A stretch of 64,000 nucleotides of DNA from Flavobacterium sp. ACN6 (GTDB lineage: Bacteria; Bacteroidota; Bacteroidia; Flavobacteriales; Flavobacteriaceae): the NCBI RefSeq assembly GCF_002304005.1, contig NZ_MRCQ01000001.1:310001-374000 (forward strand). The letters are read 5' to 3'. Of the stretch, positions 17,099-26,215 are shown one piece after another; position 1 is the first letter of the stretch; each line of letters starts with the position of its first letter. Made by a program: the position numbers and the translations under genes. The notes under the pieces are model-generated. The model was not told the DNA's origin. It ran no database searches and saw nothing but the letters and a program-made list of their open reading frames with translations.

Positions 17099-17479
17099 TT
17101 ATAACAATTCATTCAGTATCTCTGTAAGTTCTTCGATACTGGTTGGTTTACTTATATATTTTACTGGTGTATTGTTTCTATCCAGCCAAGGCACCATTAC
17201 TTCTTCTGGTGGTGTAGAAAGTACAATAACCTCAATATGCTTTAAGCGCTCTACTGCCTGCATGCGCTTTATAAATTCCAGTCCGGTTACCATAGGCATA
17301 TTATAATCTAAAAATATAATATCTGGCAGTTCCTCTAAAGCCTGTAACTCATCCCACGCTTTCGCAGGATTAAGCATTGTTCTGCACTCGACTTCTCTAT
17401 TTACAGCATTGACAGCCTCAATGAAAAAAAGAGTATCATCGCTGTCATCATCAATAAGTAGTATATTCTTGTATGGCAT
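17099..17479 (-). CDS. Stand-alone response regulator receiver (CheY/Rcp1-like), paralogue
   Basis: The start is set at the ATG at 17479, which gives a 126-residue receiver that begins exactly like the paralogue at 1659-2036. The longer open frame to 17647 would add 56 residues with no homologous counterpart. Acidic residues are at 10-12, the phospho-acceptor Asp58 is in FLDYNMP, and Lys111 is in KYISKPTS. No output domain is present and no kinase lies nearby. The role is phosphotransfer signalling with an unknown partner. Confidence 0.88.
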   Translation of the reverse strand: MPYKNILLIDDDSDDTLFFIEAVNAVNREVECRTMLNPAKAWDELQALEELPDIIFLDYNMPMVTGLEFIKRMQAVERLKHIEVIVLSTPPEEVMVPWLDRNNTPVKYISKPTSIEELTEILNELL

Positions 17480-17645
17480 ATATATATTTTTTTCTCGAGA
17501 TTCTTTGTTTAGGGCAAATCCTAAAATGCTGTGCGAAAGTATTAAAAATTGATGATAATTACTACTGATAATATATTTATATTCAATTGTCCTTCGTCTC
17601 TTCTCTCTTGTTTTGAAAACGTAGAAGGCAGTAATTGCATTATAC

Positions 17646-17681
17646 AAAAAACTCCAAAATTAAATGATTTTGGAGTTTTTT
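17646..17681 (-). terminator. Terminator after the beta-lactamase operon
   Basis: A perfect 15-bp stem (AAAAAACTCCAAAAT / ATTTTGGAGTTTTTT) has a six-base loop and T-runs on both strands. It lies about 100 bp beyond the stop at 17782. Confidence 0.75.
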
Positions 17682-17781
17682 AATTTTTGTTGGTTTTTAC
17701 CTATTCATAGTTTCCATTAGCCCATTTTTTAGAATGAGCAATCCATCTGTCTAAAGTTATAGTTGAATAGTATTGTAACAG

Positions 17782-18672
17782 TTATAATTTTTTTACATTA
17801 TAATCCCAAACTGCTTTTGTAATAGCTGCAATTATTTTTTCAGTGTCTTCCATTTCTTCCGTGATGTTTTTTAGATAAATAGAAAGTATAAAATGTTTCC
17901 CATTTGGAAGTTTTACAATTCCTATATCATTCATTGCAACTCGCAGATCTTCATCATTGGTTCCAGAAACTCCTGTTCTATGCGCCAATTCGGTATTTGC
18001 AGGAAGTCCAGCTTTCATCCAGGTCTTTCCTCTTGATGTTTCTACCATTAATTGATAGAGATATTTTGTGGTCGCTTTTTTCAGAATTTGTCCTTTGTAA
18101 AATTTCTCAAGCAGTTCTGTTGTTGCCAGCGGTGTGGTCGTATTTAAGTAAAGATTTTCCCAAATTGACATTTCTTGTTCATTAACTTTTATCACAAAGT
18201 CTGTAATGCCTTGTTTGTTTATAAATTTCTGAACAGTTTGGGTTCCTCCAATAATTCTTAAAAGAATATCACAGCCGTTATTATCACTATGCGAAACAGT
18301 ATATCTTAATAACTGATCTAAAGTAAAGTCTCTATTCCCATCTGGAAATTCCTCCCTCATTGGGCTCCAGGTATCTGGAAGCAACTCTTCTTTTTTAATG
18401 AAAAATTTCTGGTCTAATTTCAAAATTCCGTTATCAACCTGATTTAAAACTGTCAATGCAATGTGAAATTTAAAAACACTCATCATGGGTGCATTTAAAG
18501 TGCCATTGATACTCAATGTATCTTTATCTTCAATTCCTTTCATGGAAACTCCTACCGTTGCATTTTTTGAAGCAATTATCTGCTCTATATTTTTTCTAAG
18601 ATCTGCCGAAGTTTGAGAGAACGTTTGAAGCGAAAAAAAAGAAATACACAACAGAAATAGATTTTTTTTCAT
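17782..18672 (-). CDS. bla: Class A beta-lactamase (subclass A2-like)
   Basis: The 296-residue product has a signal peptide (1-20, ending TFSQ). The catalytic SVFK is at 65-68 (Ser70-x-x-Lys73 in standard numbering) and SDN at 129-131. The omega-loop Glu is probably in NEQEM at about 164-168, as in the CfxA/PER/CME-type subclass A2. The third motif is HRTG (Arg232-Thr-Gly) instead of the usual KTG. Arg at this position is known in carbenicillinases, so activity is not excluded. The enzyme would act in the periplasm. The gene lies 2 bp after the upstream serine hydrolase gene and is probably co-transcribed with it. Confidence 0.9.
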   Translation of the reverse strand: MKKNLFLLCISFFSLQTFSQTSADLRKNIEQIIASKNATVGVSMKGIEDKDTLSINGTLNAPMMSVFKFHIALTVLNQVDNGILKLDQKFFIKKEELLPDTWSPMREEFPDGNRDFTLDQLLRYTVSHSDNNGCDILLRIIGGTQTVQKFINKQGITDFVIKVNEQEMSIWENLYLNTTTPLATTELLEKFYKGQILKKATTKYLYQLMVETSRGKTWMKAGLPANTELAHRTGVSGTNDEDLRVAMNDIGIVKLPNGKHFILSIYLKNITEEMEDTEKIIAAITKAVWDYNVKKL

Positions 18673-18674
18673 AT

Positions 18675-19736
18675 CTAATTTTGTTTTAAAAGCTCACTTT
18701 TTCTAATAATTTTTCTAATTTGCTGTTCAAAATAATAAGCAATATCAAAATTTTCATACGCCTGATTCTCCATAACAGTAACGCTTGTATTTGATTTAGG
18801 ATAATATAGATTGACGGCCGTAAATCCTTCACTTGGATGAAAACCCGTGTGTCCAATTTCTAATACGCTGTCTTTATCATTTATTCGCAATCCGTATCCA
18901 TAACCAATTGGTTTTTCACTAAAAAGTATATGCGCATTGGTGATCGTATAGCTTGTCATCATTTTATAAGCAGCTGGTTTTAGCAGTTTACCGTTGTGTA
19001 AACATTCATTCCATTTTGCCAAATCGGGTGCGGTTACAATTAAATGACTTCCCCAATAATGGTCAGGTGTAAAGCTGATTTTTTCAAACTGCTTTATCGT
19101 TCCATCTTTTTTTACTAAGTGTCCCTTCGTCAAAAATTTGCTGCTTGTTTCGCTCGGATAATAGCTGTTATTCATTTTACATTTTTTGAATAAGGCAGTT
19201 ACTAATTCTTCAAAACTTTTACCACTTTGCTTTTCCAGAACTTGTCCTGCTACATAGTAACCCATATTTGAGTAACTGAAAGCTGTTCCCGGAGCAAATT
19301 TTAAAGGTTTGTCTACATCCTCACTGGTTAATCCAGAGGTATTGTTAAGCAGTTGATGAACCGTTACCGTATCTGCCCACGAATATTTAAAATCTGGTAA
19401 ATATTTACGAATAGGTGTTTGTAAATCAATCGTTCCTTTTTCTACTTGCTGCAAAATAAGTACAGACGTAAATTGTTTTGCGATCGACATGGTAGAGAAT
19501 TTATCGTCGATTTGCAGCGGCGTTTTTTTATTGAAATCATTAAATCCAGATGCTTTTGCATATTTCAATTTTCCGTTTTGCTGAATGTAAACTACTCCGT
19601 TAAAATCTCTTGGACTTTTGGCTTTTAGTAAGCTGTCAATTTTTGCTGCGTAATTATCTTTTTGCTGTGCCCATACGCTGCAGCTTGTAAATACAATGAT
19701 GATTGCAAGAAATGCAAGTTTGAAAATTTGTTTCAT
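18675..19736 (-). CDS. Secreted serine hydrolase of the class C beta-lactamase/DD-peptidase fold
   Basis: The 353-residue product has an N-terminal signal (about 1-24, ...SCSVWAQ; the Cys could make it a lipoprotein, but the -3 residue is Phe). The motifs of the PF00144 family are SIAK (84-87), YSN (155-157) and HTG near residue 300. These place it with esterases, D-aminopeptidases and AmpC-like proteins rather than true AmpC. It lies 2 bp upstream of the class A beta-lactamase and is likely in one operon with it, which suggests a shared cell-wall or beta-lactam role. The exact substrate is unknown. Confidence 0.88.
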   Translation of the reverse strand: MKQIFKLAFLAIIIVFTSCSVWAQQKDNYAAKIDSLLKAKSPRDFNGVVYIQQNGKLKYAKASGFNDFNKKTPLQIDDKFSTMSIAKQFTSVLILQQVEKGTIDLQTPIRKYLPDFKYSWADTVTVHQLLNNTSGLTSEDVDKPLKFAPGTAFSYSNMGYYVAGQVLEKQSGKSFEELVTALFKKCKMNNSYYPSETSSKFLTKGHLVKKDGTIKQFEKISFTPDHYWGSHLIVTAPDLAKWNECLHNGKLLKPAAYKMMTSYTITNAHILFSEKPIGYGYGLRINDKDSVLEIGHTGFHPSEGFTAVNLYYPKSNTSVTVMENQAYENFDIAYYFEQQIRKIIRKSELLKQN

Positions 19737-20146
19737 TTATTTTTTCTCTAATAAGATTTAAAATATAGGTTTATAGTAAAAAATTGTTTGGAAATGTGAG
19801 ATAGTGAAAGGGTCGATGAGAATAATCGTGGACCATAAAATAGTAACCTTCTGTATATTTTTTAAGAATGGAATTTTTAGGCTGGTGAAGAACAATTTTC
19901 ATTAATTTGTCATTTAGAATTTTGGATAGCTGGTTTAATTACTGTGGTGGCATTTACAGATTTCTCGTAAAGATATGTAAATTTCCTTGTGCGTAATTTC
20001 CCGCTAACAAAATAAAATTAACAATTTTATAAATCCACTTTTAAAGGTAGTTCTTGTTGTTTATTTCGATAAATAAATTCGGTTTTCAAGTATTAAAGAA
20101 GGCTTTTCTAAATTAGATTATCCCAACAATTTCCTTAAAATAGTTT
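19737..20146. other. Intergenic region, no gene seen
   Basis: 410 bp between two minus-strand genes, rich in stop codons in all frames. It must hold the promoter of the serine hydrolase/beta-lactamase pair, but no standard element stands out. Confidence 0.55.
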
Positions 20147-20707
20147 TCAAGAATGTCCATTTGTTTGCAAACTAATTTTCTTGATTTTCTCCACTCCCCT
20201 TTCTCTTATTAGTTCTACTGCATCGAGCATTTTTATTAAATGAATATAAGGCGTCGTCAAGTCAGATTCAGGATCTCCGGCAAAGGGAGACAATGAAAAT
20301 TCCAGGATTTGACATAGAAATAATTCAAATTCTTTCAGTGTTTTTTCTTCAAATGCTTTTTGAAATACCATAAAAGGATTATCGTATTCTTCCTTCGTCA
20401 ACGAAGTAAAATGAAATTGGGTTTCCGACTGAATAGACGCTCCAACTTTCCATTTTTTGCTTTTCTTTTTCAGGCAGTAACAAACTTTTACAAAAGAGCT
20501 GAAAACAATATAAAAGATAAAACCATTCGAAGGGTTTTCCTGTTCATACACTTTTGTTTTATAGCTGTAAATTACCGCTTCGGTTAAATTTTGTTTATAA
20601 TAATCAAGATCTGCAAAGTCAAAAACGGCTGTAATTGCCTTAAACGGATTTCCTGTCTCAATCCCCGCCCAAAGGCTAGTTCCGAACGCTGTTTTATTTT
20701 TTTTCAT
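20147..20707 (-). CDS. Hypothetical protein
   Basis: The 186-residue soluble product has no signal peptide or membrane segment. It has a Trp/Phe-rich start (FGTSLWAGIETGNPFKAITAVFDF) and an internal basic patch (CYCLKKKSKKWKVG) at about 77-90. I do not recognise it. It faces away from the XRE regulator at 20891, leaving a 183-bp divergent promoter region, so the regulator may control it. Confidence 0.65.
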   Translation of the reverse strand: MKKNKTAFGTSLWAGIETGNPFKAITAVFDFADLDYYKQNLTEAVIYSYKTKVYEQENPSNGFIFYIVFSSFVKVCYCLKKKSKKWKVGASIQSETQFHFTSLTKEEYDNPFMVFQKAFEEKTLKEFELFLCQILEFSLSPFAGDPESDLTTPYIHLIKMLDAVELIRERGVEKIKKISLQTNGHS

Positions 20708-20819
20708 TGTAAGTATATTTAAAACTCAACAGCGAAATTCTATTGTTTCAAAAAGATAATCTATTCTAAAAAGCGGATATAATATTCTGACAAAAGAAAT
20801 GTTTTATGGGATATTTTTT

Positions 20820-20864
20820 TATCTTTGAAATTCAGGATTTTTAATCCAAATGGCTTTATCTTTG
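20820..20864 (+). promoter_or_regulatory. Two tandem TATCTTTG -7-like elements before the XRE gene
   Basis: TATCTTTG occurs twice on the plus strand, at 20820-20827 and 20857-20864. Both match TAnnTTTG and lie 27-64 bp before the ATG at 20891. No clear -33 partner was found. Confidence 0.45.
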
Positions 20865-20890
20865 AGCCTTTAGAAAAATTTATATTCATT

Positions 20891-21292
20891 ATGGAACAGA
20901 AAATACATCAGGGAAGAAACGTAAAACGCTTCAGAGAAATGCTTGGCATAAAACAAGAAGCATTGGCTTTTGATCTGGGAAATGACTGGAACCAAAAGAA
21001 AATTTCTATGCTGGAGCAAAAAGATGTAATTGAAAATGATATTTTGGATCAAATCTCAAATGCATTAAAAATTCCTGTGGAAGCTTTTCAGAATTTTGAT
21101 GAGGAACAGGCTGTAAATGTGATTGCTAATACATTTAATAACAACGATAGCGCAATTGGTTTTGTGATTAATAATTATAATCCAATTGAAAAGATTATCC
21201 AATTACATGAAGAAAAAATTGCTTTGTACGAGCGTATGTTGAAGGAGAAAGATGAAATGATGGTTAGGCTTGAGAAATTAATTGGGAAATAA
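20891..21292 (+). CDS. XRE-family regulator with C-terminal coiled coil
   Basis: The ATG at 20891 is chosen over the longer frame from 20825 because the promoter-like elements overlap that extension and the HTH then starts normally. The product is 133 residues. An HTH of the Cro/CI type lies at about 10-65 (RNVKRFREMLGIKQEALAFD, WNQKKISMLEQK). The C-terminal segment EKIIQLHEEKIALYERMLKEK has strong heptads. It shares its plan with the regulator at 9854-10225. A terminator follows immediately. Confidence 0.85.
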   Translation: MEQKIHQGRNVKRFREMLGIKQEALAFDLGNDWNQKKISMLEQKDVIENDILDQISNALKIPVEAFQNFDEEQAVNVIANTFNNNDSAIGFVINNYNPIEKIIQLHEEKIALYERMLKEKDEMMVRLEKLIGK

Positions 21293-21314
21293 TTATTATA
21301 ATATATTATTCTAT

Positions 21315-21340
21315 AAAGAGACCTTCGAGTCTCTTTTTTT
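21315..21340. terminator. Bidirectional terminator
   Basis: AAAGAGAC / GTCTCTTT forms a perfect stem with a six-base loop and a T-run. It sits between the convergent stops at 21292 (+) and 21371 (-). Confidence 0.78.
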
Positions 21341-21370
21341 TGCTTACATTAGTTTGTTCAGGATCAGTTC

Positions 21371-22198
21371 TTATTCTTCTAGAATTCTTTTAATTTTCCC
21401 TCTAAAAGATTGGTTACCACTAGGAGGAATAATTCCATAACCTAGCATAGTCCCATTTCCGAATCTAATTTTGCATTTTTGAAGTTCAAAAATTTCTGTA
21501 GCAAATAAATTTTGACGTTTTGAAAGTTTAGCTTCTAAATAATCTTTTAAAGAACCAATTATTAAATCACTGAATTGTAAAAGTGGACTGTGATTACATT
21601 TTGCAAACAAAAGTGAATGGAAGAAATTACAATCTGACAATTTCCCACATCTTATTGGAGTTCCTGCAGAAGATTTTCCTTGATGAAATAATCGATAATA
21701 CGCTTGGACTAAAGGTTGAGGATTACCGTCGGGTGGCCAATCTACAATAACATATGTTTCGTAATCTTTGTTCATAGCATCTATTCCTATACGCATCAAA
21801 AGATTTTCAAAAGAATATTTTAGAAATTCTGGTTTAGATTTTTTTGCCAATTTCATATCATCTGAAAAACTTTCAATGATTCCACAAACTATTGTATAAT
21901 CTAATTCGAGAGAATTTTTAATTATTTCTTTGCGCCAAGAATTTGAGTCAGCAAGCATAGTTTTATATTCATCAAGTCTATTGAATTCTTGAAATTTATC
22001 TTTTATTACCGTGTCTTTAAAATTCCATTTCATCGGTAAATTTGGATGTGTATATTTTGATTTAGCATTGCTTATGATTTCAAGCAATCTTGTTTCGTCA
22101 GTTTTATTAATTAGAATACCGCCGAAAAGATGAATACGATTCGTTTTATCGGCTTTGTCCGATTTGCAGTATGTATCATCAGCGTAAAATGTCTTCAT
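21371..22198 (-). CDS. DUF3800-like protein, possible defence-associated nuclease fold
   Basis: The 275-residue soluble product starts FYADDTYC, where DUF3800 proteins have an acidic Y-x-D-E/D motif. It continues with a strand LFGGILI, an LPMKWNF block, a central YVIVDWPPDG strand with Asp, and a late LLQFSDLIIGSLKDYLEAKL helix that matches the family's conserved D-L-(I/V)-x-G segment. DUF3800 has an RNase H-like fold and is often found in phage-defence neighbourhoods; its activity is generally unproven. The next minus-strand gene upstream is a DUF6119 protein. The assignment is by pattern, so moderate. Confidence 0.6.
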   Translation of the reverse strand: MKTFYADDTYCKSDKADKTNRIHLFGGILINKTDETRLLEIISNAKSKYTHPNLPMKWNFKDTVIKDKFQEFNRLDEYKTMLADSNSWRKEIIKNSLELDYTIVCGIIESFSDDMKLAKKSKPEFLKYSFENLLMRIGIDAMNKDYETYVIVDWPPDGNPQPLVQAYYRLFHQGKSSAGTPIRCGKLSDCNFFHSLLFAKCNHSPLLQFSDLIIGSLKDYLEAKLSKRQNLFATEIFELQKCKIRFGNGTMLGYGIIPPSGNQSFRGKIKRILEE

Positions 22199-22345
22199 GT
22201 CTATTAAGCGTTTAGAGAATTGTTACTAATGCCATGGCTTTGTGAAGTGTGAGAAACGATTTAACCGAATGGACACATCTAAGATAATATTTACAAATAT
22301 ATACCAATATTAAATCAATGCCTAAATCCCTTTTGCATTCTTATA

Positions 22346-24157
22346 CTAATTTTCTAAAAGATTTATAGTTTTTTCAATTTCCACAATTTTTATTGGAAAA
22401 GTTAACATATTCATTTCTCTAACACATTGAATTAATGAATATTTTGCTATATTGGATTGAACTTTTTCAACATTATTTTTTATGTGTGGGATCTTCTTTA
22501 ATTCTGATTTAAAAGCCATTACAAATTGTATGTTTTTACCGCCTGTCTTGAATTTATTTATAAAGCTATCTTTGTCGATAAGCCGATCAGAATTTACTTG
22601 CTTGCTATTATAAGCGTCAACTACCGATGAAATAAAATCTTCACTTCCAGAATTTCTCTCATTCATAAATCTACTTGCAGATATTTGAATTTGGTTACTT
22701 AAATCCCTAATTTTTGCATCAAATCCATTCTTAACGTGAATAAAATATATTGTATTATCATCTTCATACATAATATCACATAATTCAATATTTTGACCTA
22801 TTGCTTTATCTAAAACCCAATAATTATTTTGTAAATGATATTTTCTATTATAAGTATCTTCATCCTCAATTTCGTCCCACTTTTCGGTGATTATTCCCGA
22901 ATTTAAATAGTTGTTATCTATCATTCTTGAACATATATCATTAATTGTCTTTGTGAAATCATTTTCTACTTTAAACCATTTTGCATCAATTTGAAAAATT
23001 GGTCTATTTTCAACATTAATTTCACAAACAATATGATCTATAAACATTGCATGAGTTATAAAATCATTTTTTCGCATTCCATATAAATGCAAACCAGAAA
23101 TTACTTTTTTAAATTCTATTAAATTGAAATTTTCTAAGCTATCATAAACTAATTTTAGTCCATCATAATATAATTTTTTTCTATTTTGAAAATGATGTCC
23201 ATTGCGTGTTCCCTTAAATTTAAATATATAAAATTCGGCTTCATAAAATTCTTGAACCTTGGACGGGTGAACAAATTCAATATCTAGTTTTTTTGGACTC
23301 TCACCTCTCGCTGGAGAAAATAAATCCATCATATTTTCAAATAATAATAATAAAAGTTGTTCTCTATAAATATTTGAAACAATTCCTTTATCTGTAACCT
23401 CTACAAAAGAAGTTAAGTTTTTTTTAGTTTCTGATTTAGAGATTTCATTTATCTTTTTAAAGAGTTGGTGTAATGATTCGAAAGGTATTTTATACTTTAT
23501 ATTAAAATACGAGCCAATCTCAATGGTAGTAATTCGATTGTCAAACTCGATGAAATCAAAAACACTATCTTTAATTTCCTGCTTTAAAACAATGTTTATT
23601 TTTGTTGGAATATTTGTAAAATTTAAGATATCAATCAGTTTTAAACCATCTTTAAAAATATCTTTCCTTTTTGTTAGTTTACCTGAAATACCTCTTGTTT
23701 CAATTGAAATTACATCTTCATTTAAATCAGTTATAAATTCAAAGAAGTCCAATCCAAATCTATGATTTTGATAACGAATAATAACTCTGCTTCCTCCGCC
23801 ACCGACAATAGCATAGATATTATTCTCAATGCTTGCAAACATTGCAAATGAAAGTTGTTGAACTTTAAATACTAAGTTGTTTGATAGGCTTTCTGGTATA
23901 AACTTTTTCCAAAATGAATCCTTTTCCTCTTCATTATAAACATAAGTAAAATAATCAACTCCATCAATTAATATTGGAACAATATCTTTATTATAATTGT
24001 CAAGATCTTTAACTTTTATTCGATGTTCGTTAATAATGTAATTAATAATCTGATTATTGTTCGTAAGATTATGCTTTTTAAATTCATAAAATGATTTATC
24101 AATTTGAAAAATCTTTATTTCATATTCAGCATTTTCTGAGTTATTATTTATGTTCAT
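22346..24157 (-). CDS. TIGR04141/DUF6119 'sporadically distributed' protein
   Basis: The start at 24157 gives 603 residues; an alternative ATG at 24205 would add 16. Family-like blocks occur in order. Near residue 115 is IYAIVGGGGSRVIIRYQNHRFG, followed by ISIETRGISGKLTKRKDIF. In the C-terminal third are YWVLDKAIGQ, IELCDIM and IYFIHVKNGFDAKIRDLSNQ. The last part, IELCDI...YFIHVKNG, looks like the core of a restriction-endonuclease fold (acidic residue, then strand with a Lys). That is my inference. The family is patchily distributed and its function is unknown. The DUF3800-like gene is downstream on the same strand. Confidence 0.72.
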   Translation of the reverse strand: MNINNNSENAEYEIKIFQIDKSFYEFKKHNLTNNNQIINYIINEHRIKVKDLDNYNKDIVPILIDGVDYFTYVYNEEEKDSFWKKFIPESLSNNLVFKVQQLSFAMFASIENNIYAIVGGGGSRVIIRYQNHRFGLDFFEFITDLNEDVISIETRGISGKLTKRKDIFKDGLKLIDILNFTNIPTKINIVLKQEIKDSVFDFIEFDNRITTIEIGSYFNIKYKIPFESLHQLFKKINEISKSETKKNLTSFVEVTDKGIVSNIYREQLLLLLFENMMDLFSPARGESPKKLDIEFVHPSKVQEFYEAEFYIFKFKGTRNGHHFQNRKKLYYDGLKLVYDSLENFNLIEFKKVISGLHLYGMRKNDFITHAMFIDHIVCEINVENRPIFQIDAKWFKVENDFTKTINDICSRMIDNNYLNSGIITEKWDEIEDEDTYNRKYHLQNNYWVLDKAIGQNIELCDIMYEDDNTIYFIHVKNGFDAKIRDLSNQIQISASRFMNERNSGSEDFISSVVDAYNSKQVNSDRLIDKDSFINKFKTGGKNIQFVMAFKSELKKIPHIKNNVEKVQSNIAKYSLIQCVREMNMLTFPIKIVEIEKTINLLEN

Positions 24158-24534
24158 ATAATGAAATTTTAGTTGTTTATACACAAATAAAATTAATAAA
24201 AACATAATTTTATTACGGAAAACCTTAACAAAGAAATAATTTAAAAAATAATTTGCAATACGTATTTATACTGGTTCTTGATTTTGGCAAGTTTTATATA
24301 TTAGGTAGATTTTTCAAAAGTTAACCCCGCTCCCCAAAGAGTTCTTATGAAAAGCTGTGCGAATGTCTCCTGAATTCGCACCCGCATAGAGAATAAACAA
24401 AGGGAAGTTTGTAAAAGTAATAGCATCACATTATAGAATGTTGGAACGGGTAAGAAGTCGGGAGACTTCGCACAGCAGTGGTTGCAAAAAATAAGAAAAG
24501 CTTTCCTCAACTCCATCATCCCAACTATTTCCCC
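24158..24534. repeat. Non-coding stretch with a folded repeat element
   Basis: GCTGTGCGAATGTCTCC (24354-24370) is the reverse complement of GGAGACTTCGCACAGC (24461-24476) apart from a one-base bulge. Smaller hairpins lie inside (TGCGAA/TTCGCA at about 24358-24380; AAGTCGGGAGACTT at 24455-24468). A 72-codon minus-strand frame across it has no protein-like features. This resembles a degenerate repetitive element. Confidence 0.45.
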
Positions 24535-25233
24535 TCAACAAATCAACAACAACCGATACTCCCCTTCCTTTTCTATTGGCGCCCTATGAATACAAGGCTG
24601 TACTTGTTGTTTTGGATGATCTACAGCCAGTCGCCAAAGATGTCCTAATCCTAAATTAATTGGTTCAGCATCTGCAAGTAATTGATAATGCAGATCAAAA
24701 TAATTTTCCTTTAAGAAATCTTCAAATTCATCAGCTGGTCCGTCATGAAGTTCTTTCAGCTTTGCTCGAATTTCTGGAATTAGGATTTTTTGTTCTGCCT
24801 GCGAATTAGAAACAATATCGCTTGCCGCGCCGTGATAGGTGCATAAAAAAGTATCTGTTGCAATGGGCGAACGATCTACATGAAACGAATACACATCTGT
24901 CGATATGAAATCAAATTCATCATCACGCTCGTAACACTTCAGTAAATTAAGCGAGGGCGAAGCACCAAAATCGGTCAATAATTTTAAATCATTTAAAATT
25001 ATTTCCCTTGCCGTACTCCCCTTTTCAGATAGTTGCAGGGCGAGCAGATCTTCTGGATAAACTTCGGTTATATTTTCTTTTAAACGAAGCTGTTTTACAA
25101 TCTCGTTAAAATCGCCATCCAAATTTCTGTGCCAGCAAAGCGCATTCATTTCTCCTTTAAAACTGGTCTGCACAAGCTCAGAGAAAGTAGATACGATTCC
25201 AATTTGGCTATTTTCAGAAAATGTATTGCTCAT
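24535..25233 (-). CDS. DUF1826-like protein
   Basis: The start at 25233 (MSNTFSENSQ) gives 232 residues; a further ATG at 25266 is possible. The central block YSFHVDRSPIATDTFLCTYHGAA and the terminal CIHRAPIEKEGEYRLLLIC match the pattern of DUF1826 proteins, which I remember as carrying a FHxD.....CTYxG segment and a late HRxP. The biochemical role of that family is unknown, though members often sit in metal-homeostasis contexts. A CAAAAATA (-7 type on the minus strand) lies at 25269-25276. Confidence 0.55.
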   Translation of the reverse strand: MSNTFSENSQIGIVSTFSELVQTSFKGEMNALCWHRNLDGDFNEIVKQLRLKENITEVYPEDLLALQLSEKGSTAREIILNDLKLLTDFGASPSLNLLKCYERDDEFDFISTDVYSFHVDRSPIATDTFLCTYHGAASDIVSNSQAEQKILIPEIRAKLKELHDGPADEFEDFLKENYFDLHYQLLADAEPINLGLGHLWRLAVDHPKQQVQPCIHRAPIEKEGEYRLLLIC

Positions 25234-25266
25234 AATATAATATATGAAGCTATTTACTTCATGCAT

Positions 25267-26055
25267 TACAAAAATATATAATAGTAGTCAGTTTCGTGTT
25301 TTATCAGTTTAATTTTTTGCAGGGATATTTTAACTGCTATTATTTAATATGTTGAATCTGTTAATTAGAATAGTTTTCAAAAATTTTCAAAATTATACCC
25401 AAGTTATTCTTATATAATTTTCTTGAAAAAAGAAGTCAATACAATCGTACCGTTGGTGCCTGGCTCTGCGAACTGAAGCAGACTGATACCCTATTAATAC
25501 GCCGTCAAATTTCAATTTACAGTATTAATCCTTTATTTTAAAATAGAAAAAATATTCAAAGTATATTCTTTCCGGTACACATTCTCTTCCCTTATACCTC
25601 GTTATTCCGTTTTTTCTTAGTTTTTAACCAAATTTATGCTGGTAAAAATATAAGTTTAGTATTACATATTAAATATTCGGATTAATTTTCTAAAATTAAC
25701 TTTTAATATGTAATCGGTAAAACATTTTGATAATGACGCGCTAACTTTAAACAATCACAATAGAAAAATCTTACTTAATTTAATGATTTTCAGGAGTTTT
25801 AAAGTCCTCATTTTAAATTTTGCGATCTCTTCCAATACTTTTTTCTTGTTTAGACCAATAAATTCAACAATTAAAAAGTGTTAAAATTACATTTAATAGA
25901 ATTTTTAACTTTTTTGATTATAAATAAATTCTTAATTTAAGCTAATAATTAATCGACCAACGGTATAAAATATCGACGTAAAGCAAGAAATTGAATATAC
26001 ATTTAATACATCATATTTTGGTTTGCCTTTAGATTCAAAATAAAAACTGAATTTA
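25267..26055. other. Gene-poor AT-rich region
   Basis: About 790 bp without a supported gene. A slightly GC-richer patch at about 25430-25530 keeps one plus-strand frame open for about 40 codons but has no start codon and no recognisable family. The whole stretch looks like decayed sequence. Confidence 0.5.
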
Positions 26056-26215
26056 TTGAAAAATGAGAATTTAGTAAAGTCGGCGAGAAATTATATAAAA
26101 GCAGTGGTGGTGGTTATTGTACTTTTAACTTGTTCCCCCGAAAAATAAGGCGGTACACAATTTTACAAACTTAAAGCGAATTATATGACATTAAAAAACT
26201 ACTTATAACCTCCGG
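26056..26215 (+). pseudogene. Decayed copy of the promoter and start of the gene at 27620
   Basis: The sequence from about 26065 to 26215 aligns with about 27485-27650. Shared blocks include AATTATATAAAA, GGTTATTGTA, ACAAACTTAAA versus ATAAACTTAAA, and ATGACATT..AAAACTACTT followed by CCTC(C/T)GG. In this copy the start at 26185 reads MTLKNYL and then stops, whereas the copy at 27620 is open for 93 codons. Confidence 0.6.

Noticed and set aside
16904..17104. 66-codon plus-strand ORF
   Set aside because: It overlaps the terminator hairpin of the minus-strand receiver gene and resembles translated intergenic DNA.
17480..17647. 56-residue N-terminal extension of the second receiver protein
   Set aside because: The paralogue begins exactly at the shorter start, and the extension has no homologous counterpart.
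24301..24519. 72-codon minus-strand ORF
   Set aside because: It lies across an inverted-repeat element, and its Cys/Phe/Leu-rich composition is what that repeat would encode by chance.
25430..25530. Stop-free, slightly GC-richer patch in the gene-poor region
   Set aside because: There is no start codon, no recognisable family, and a length within chance for this composition.
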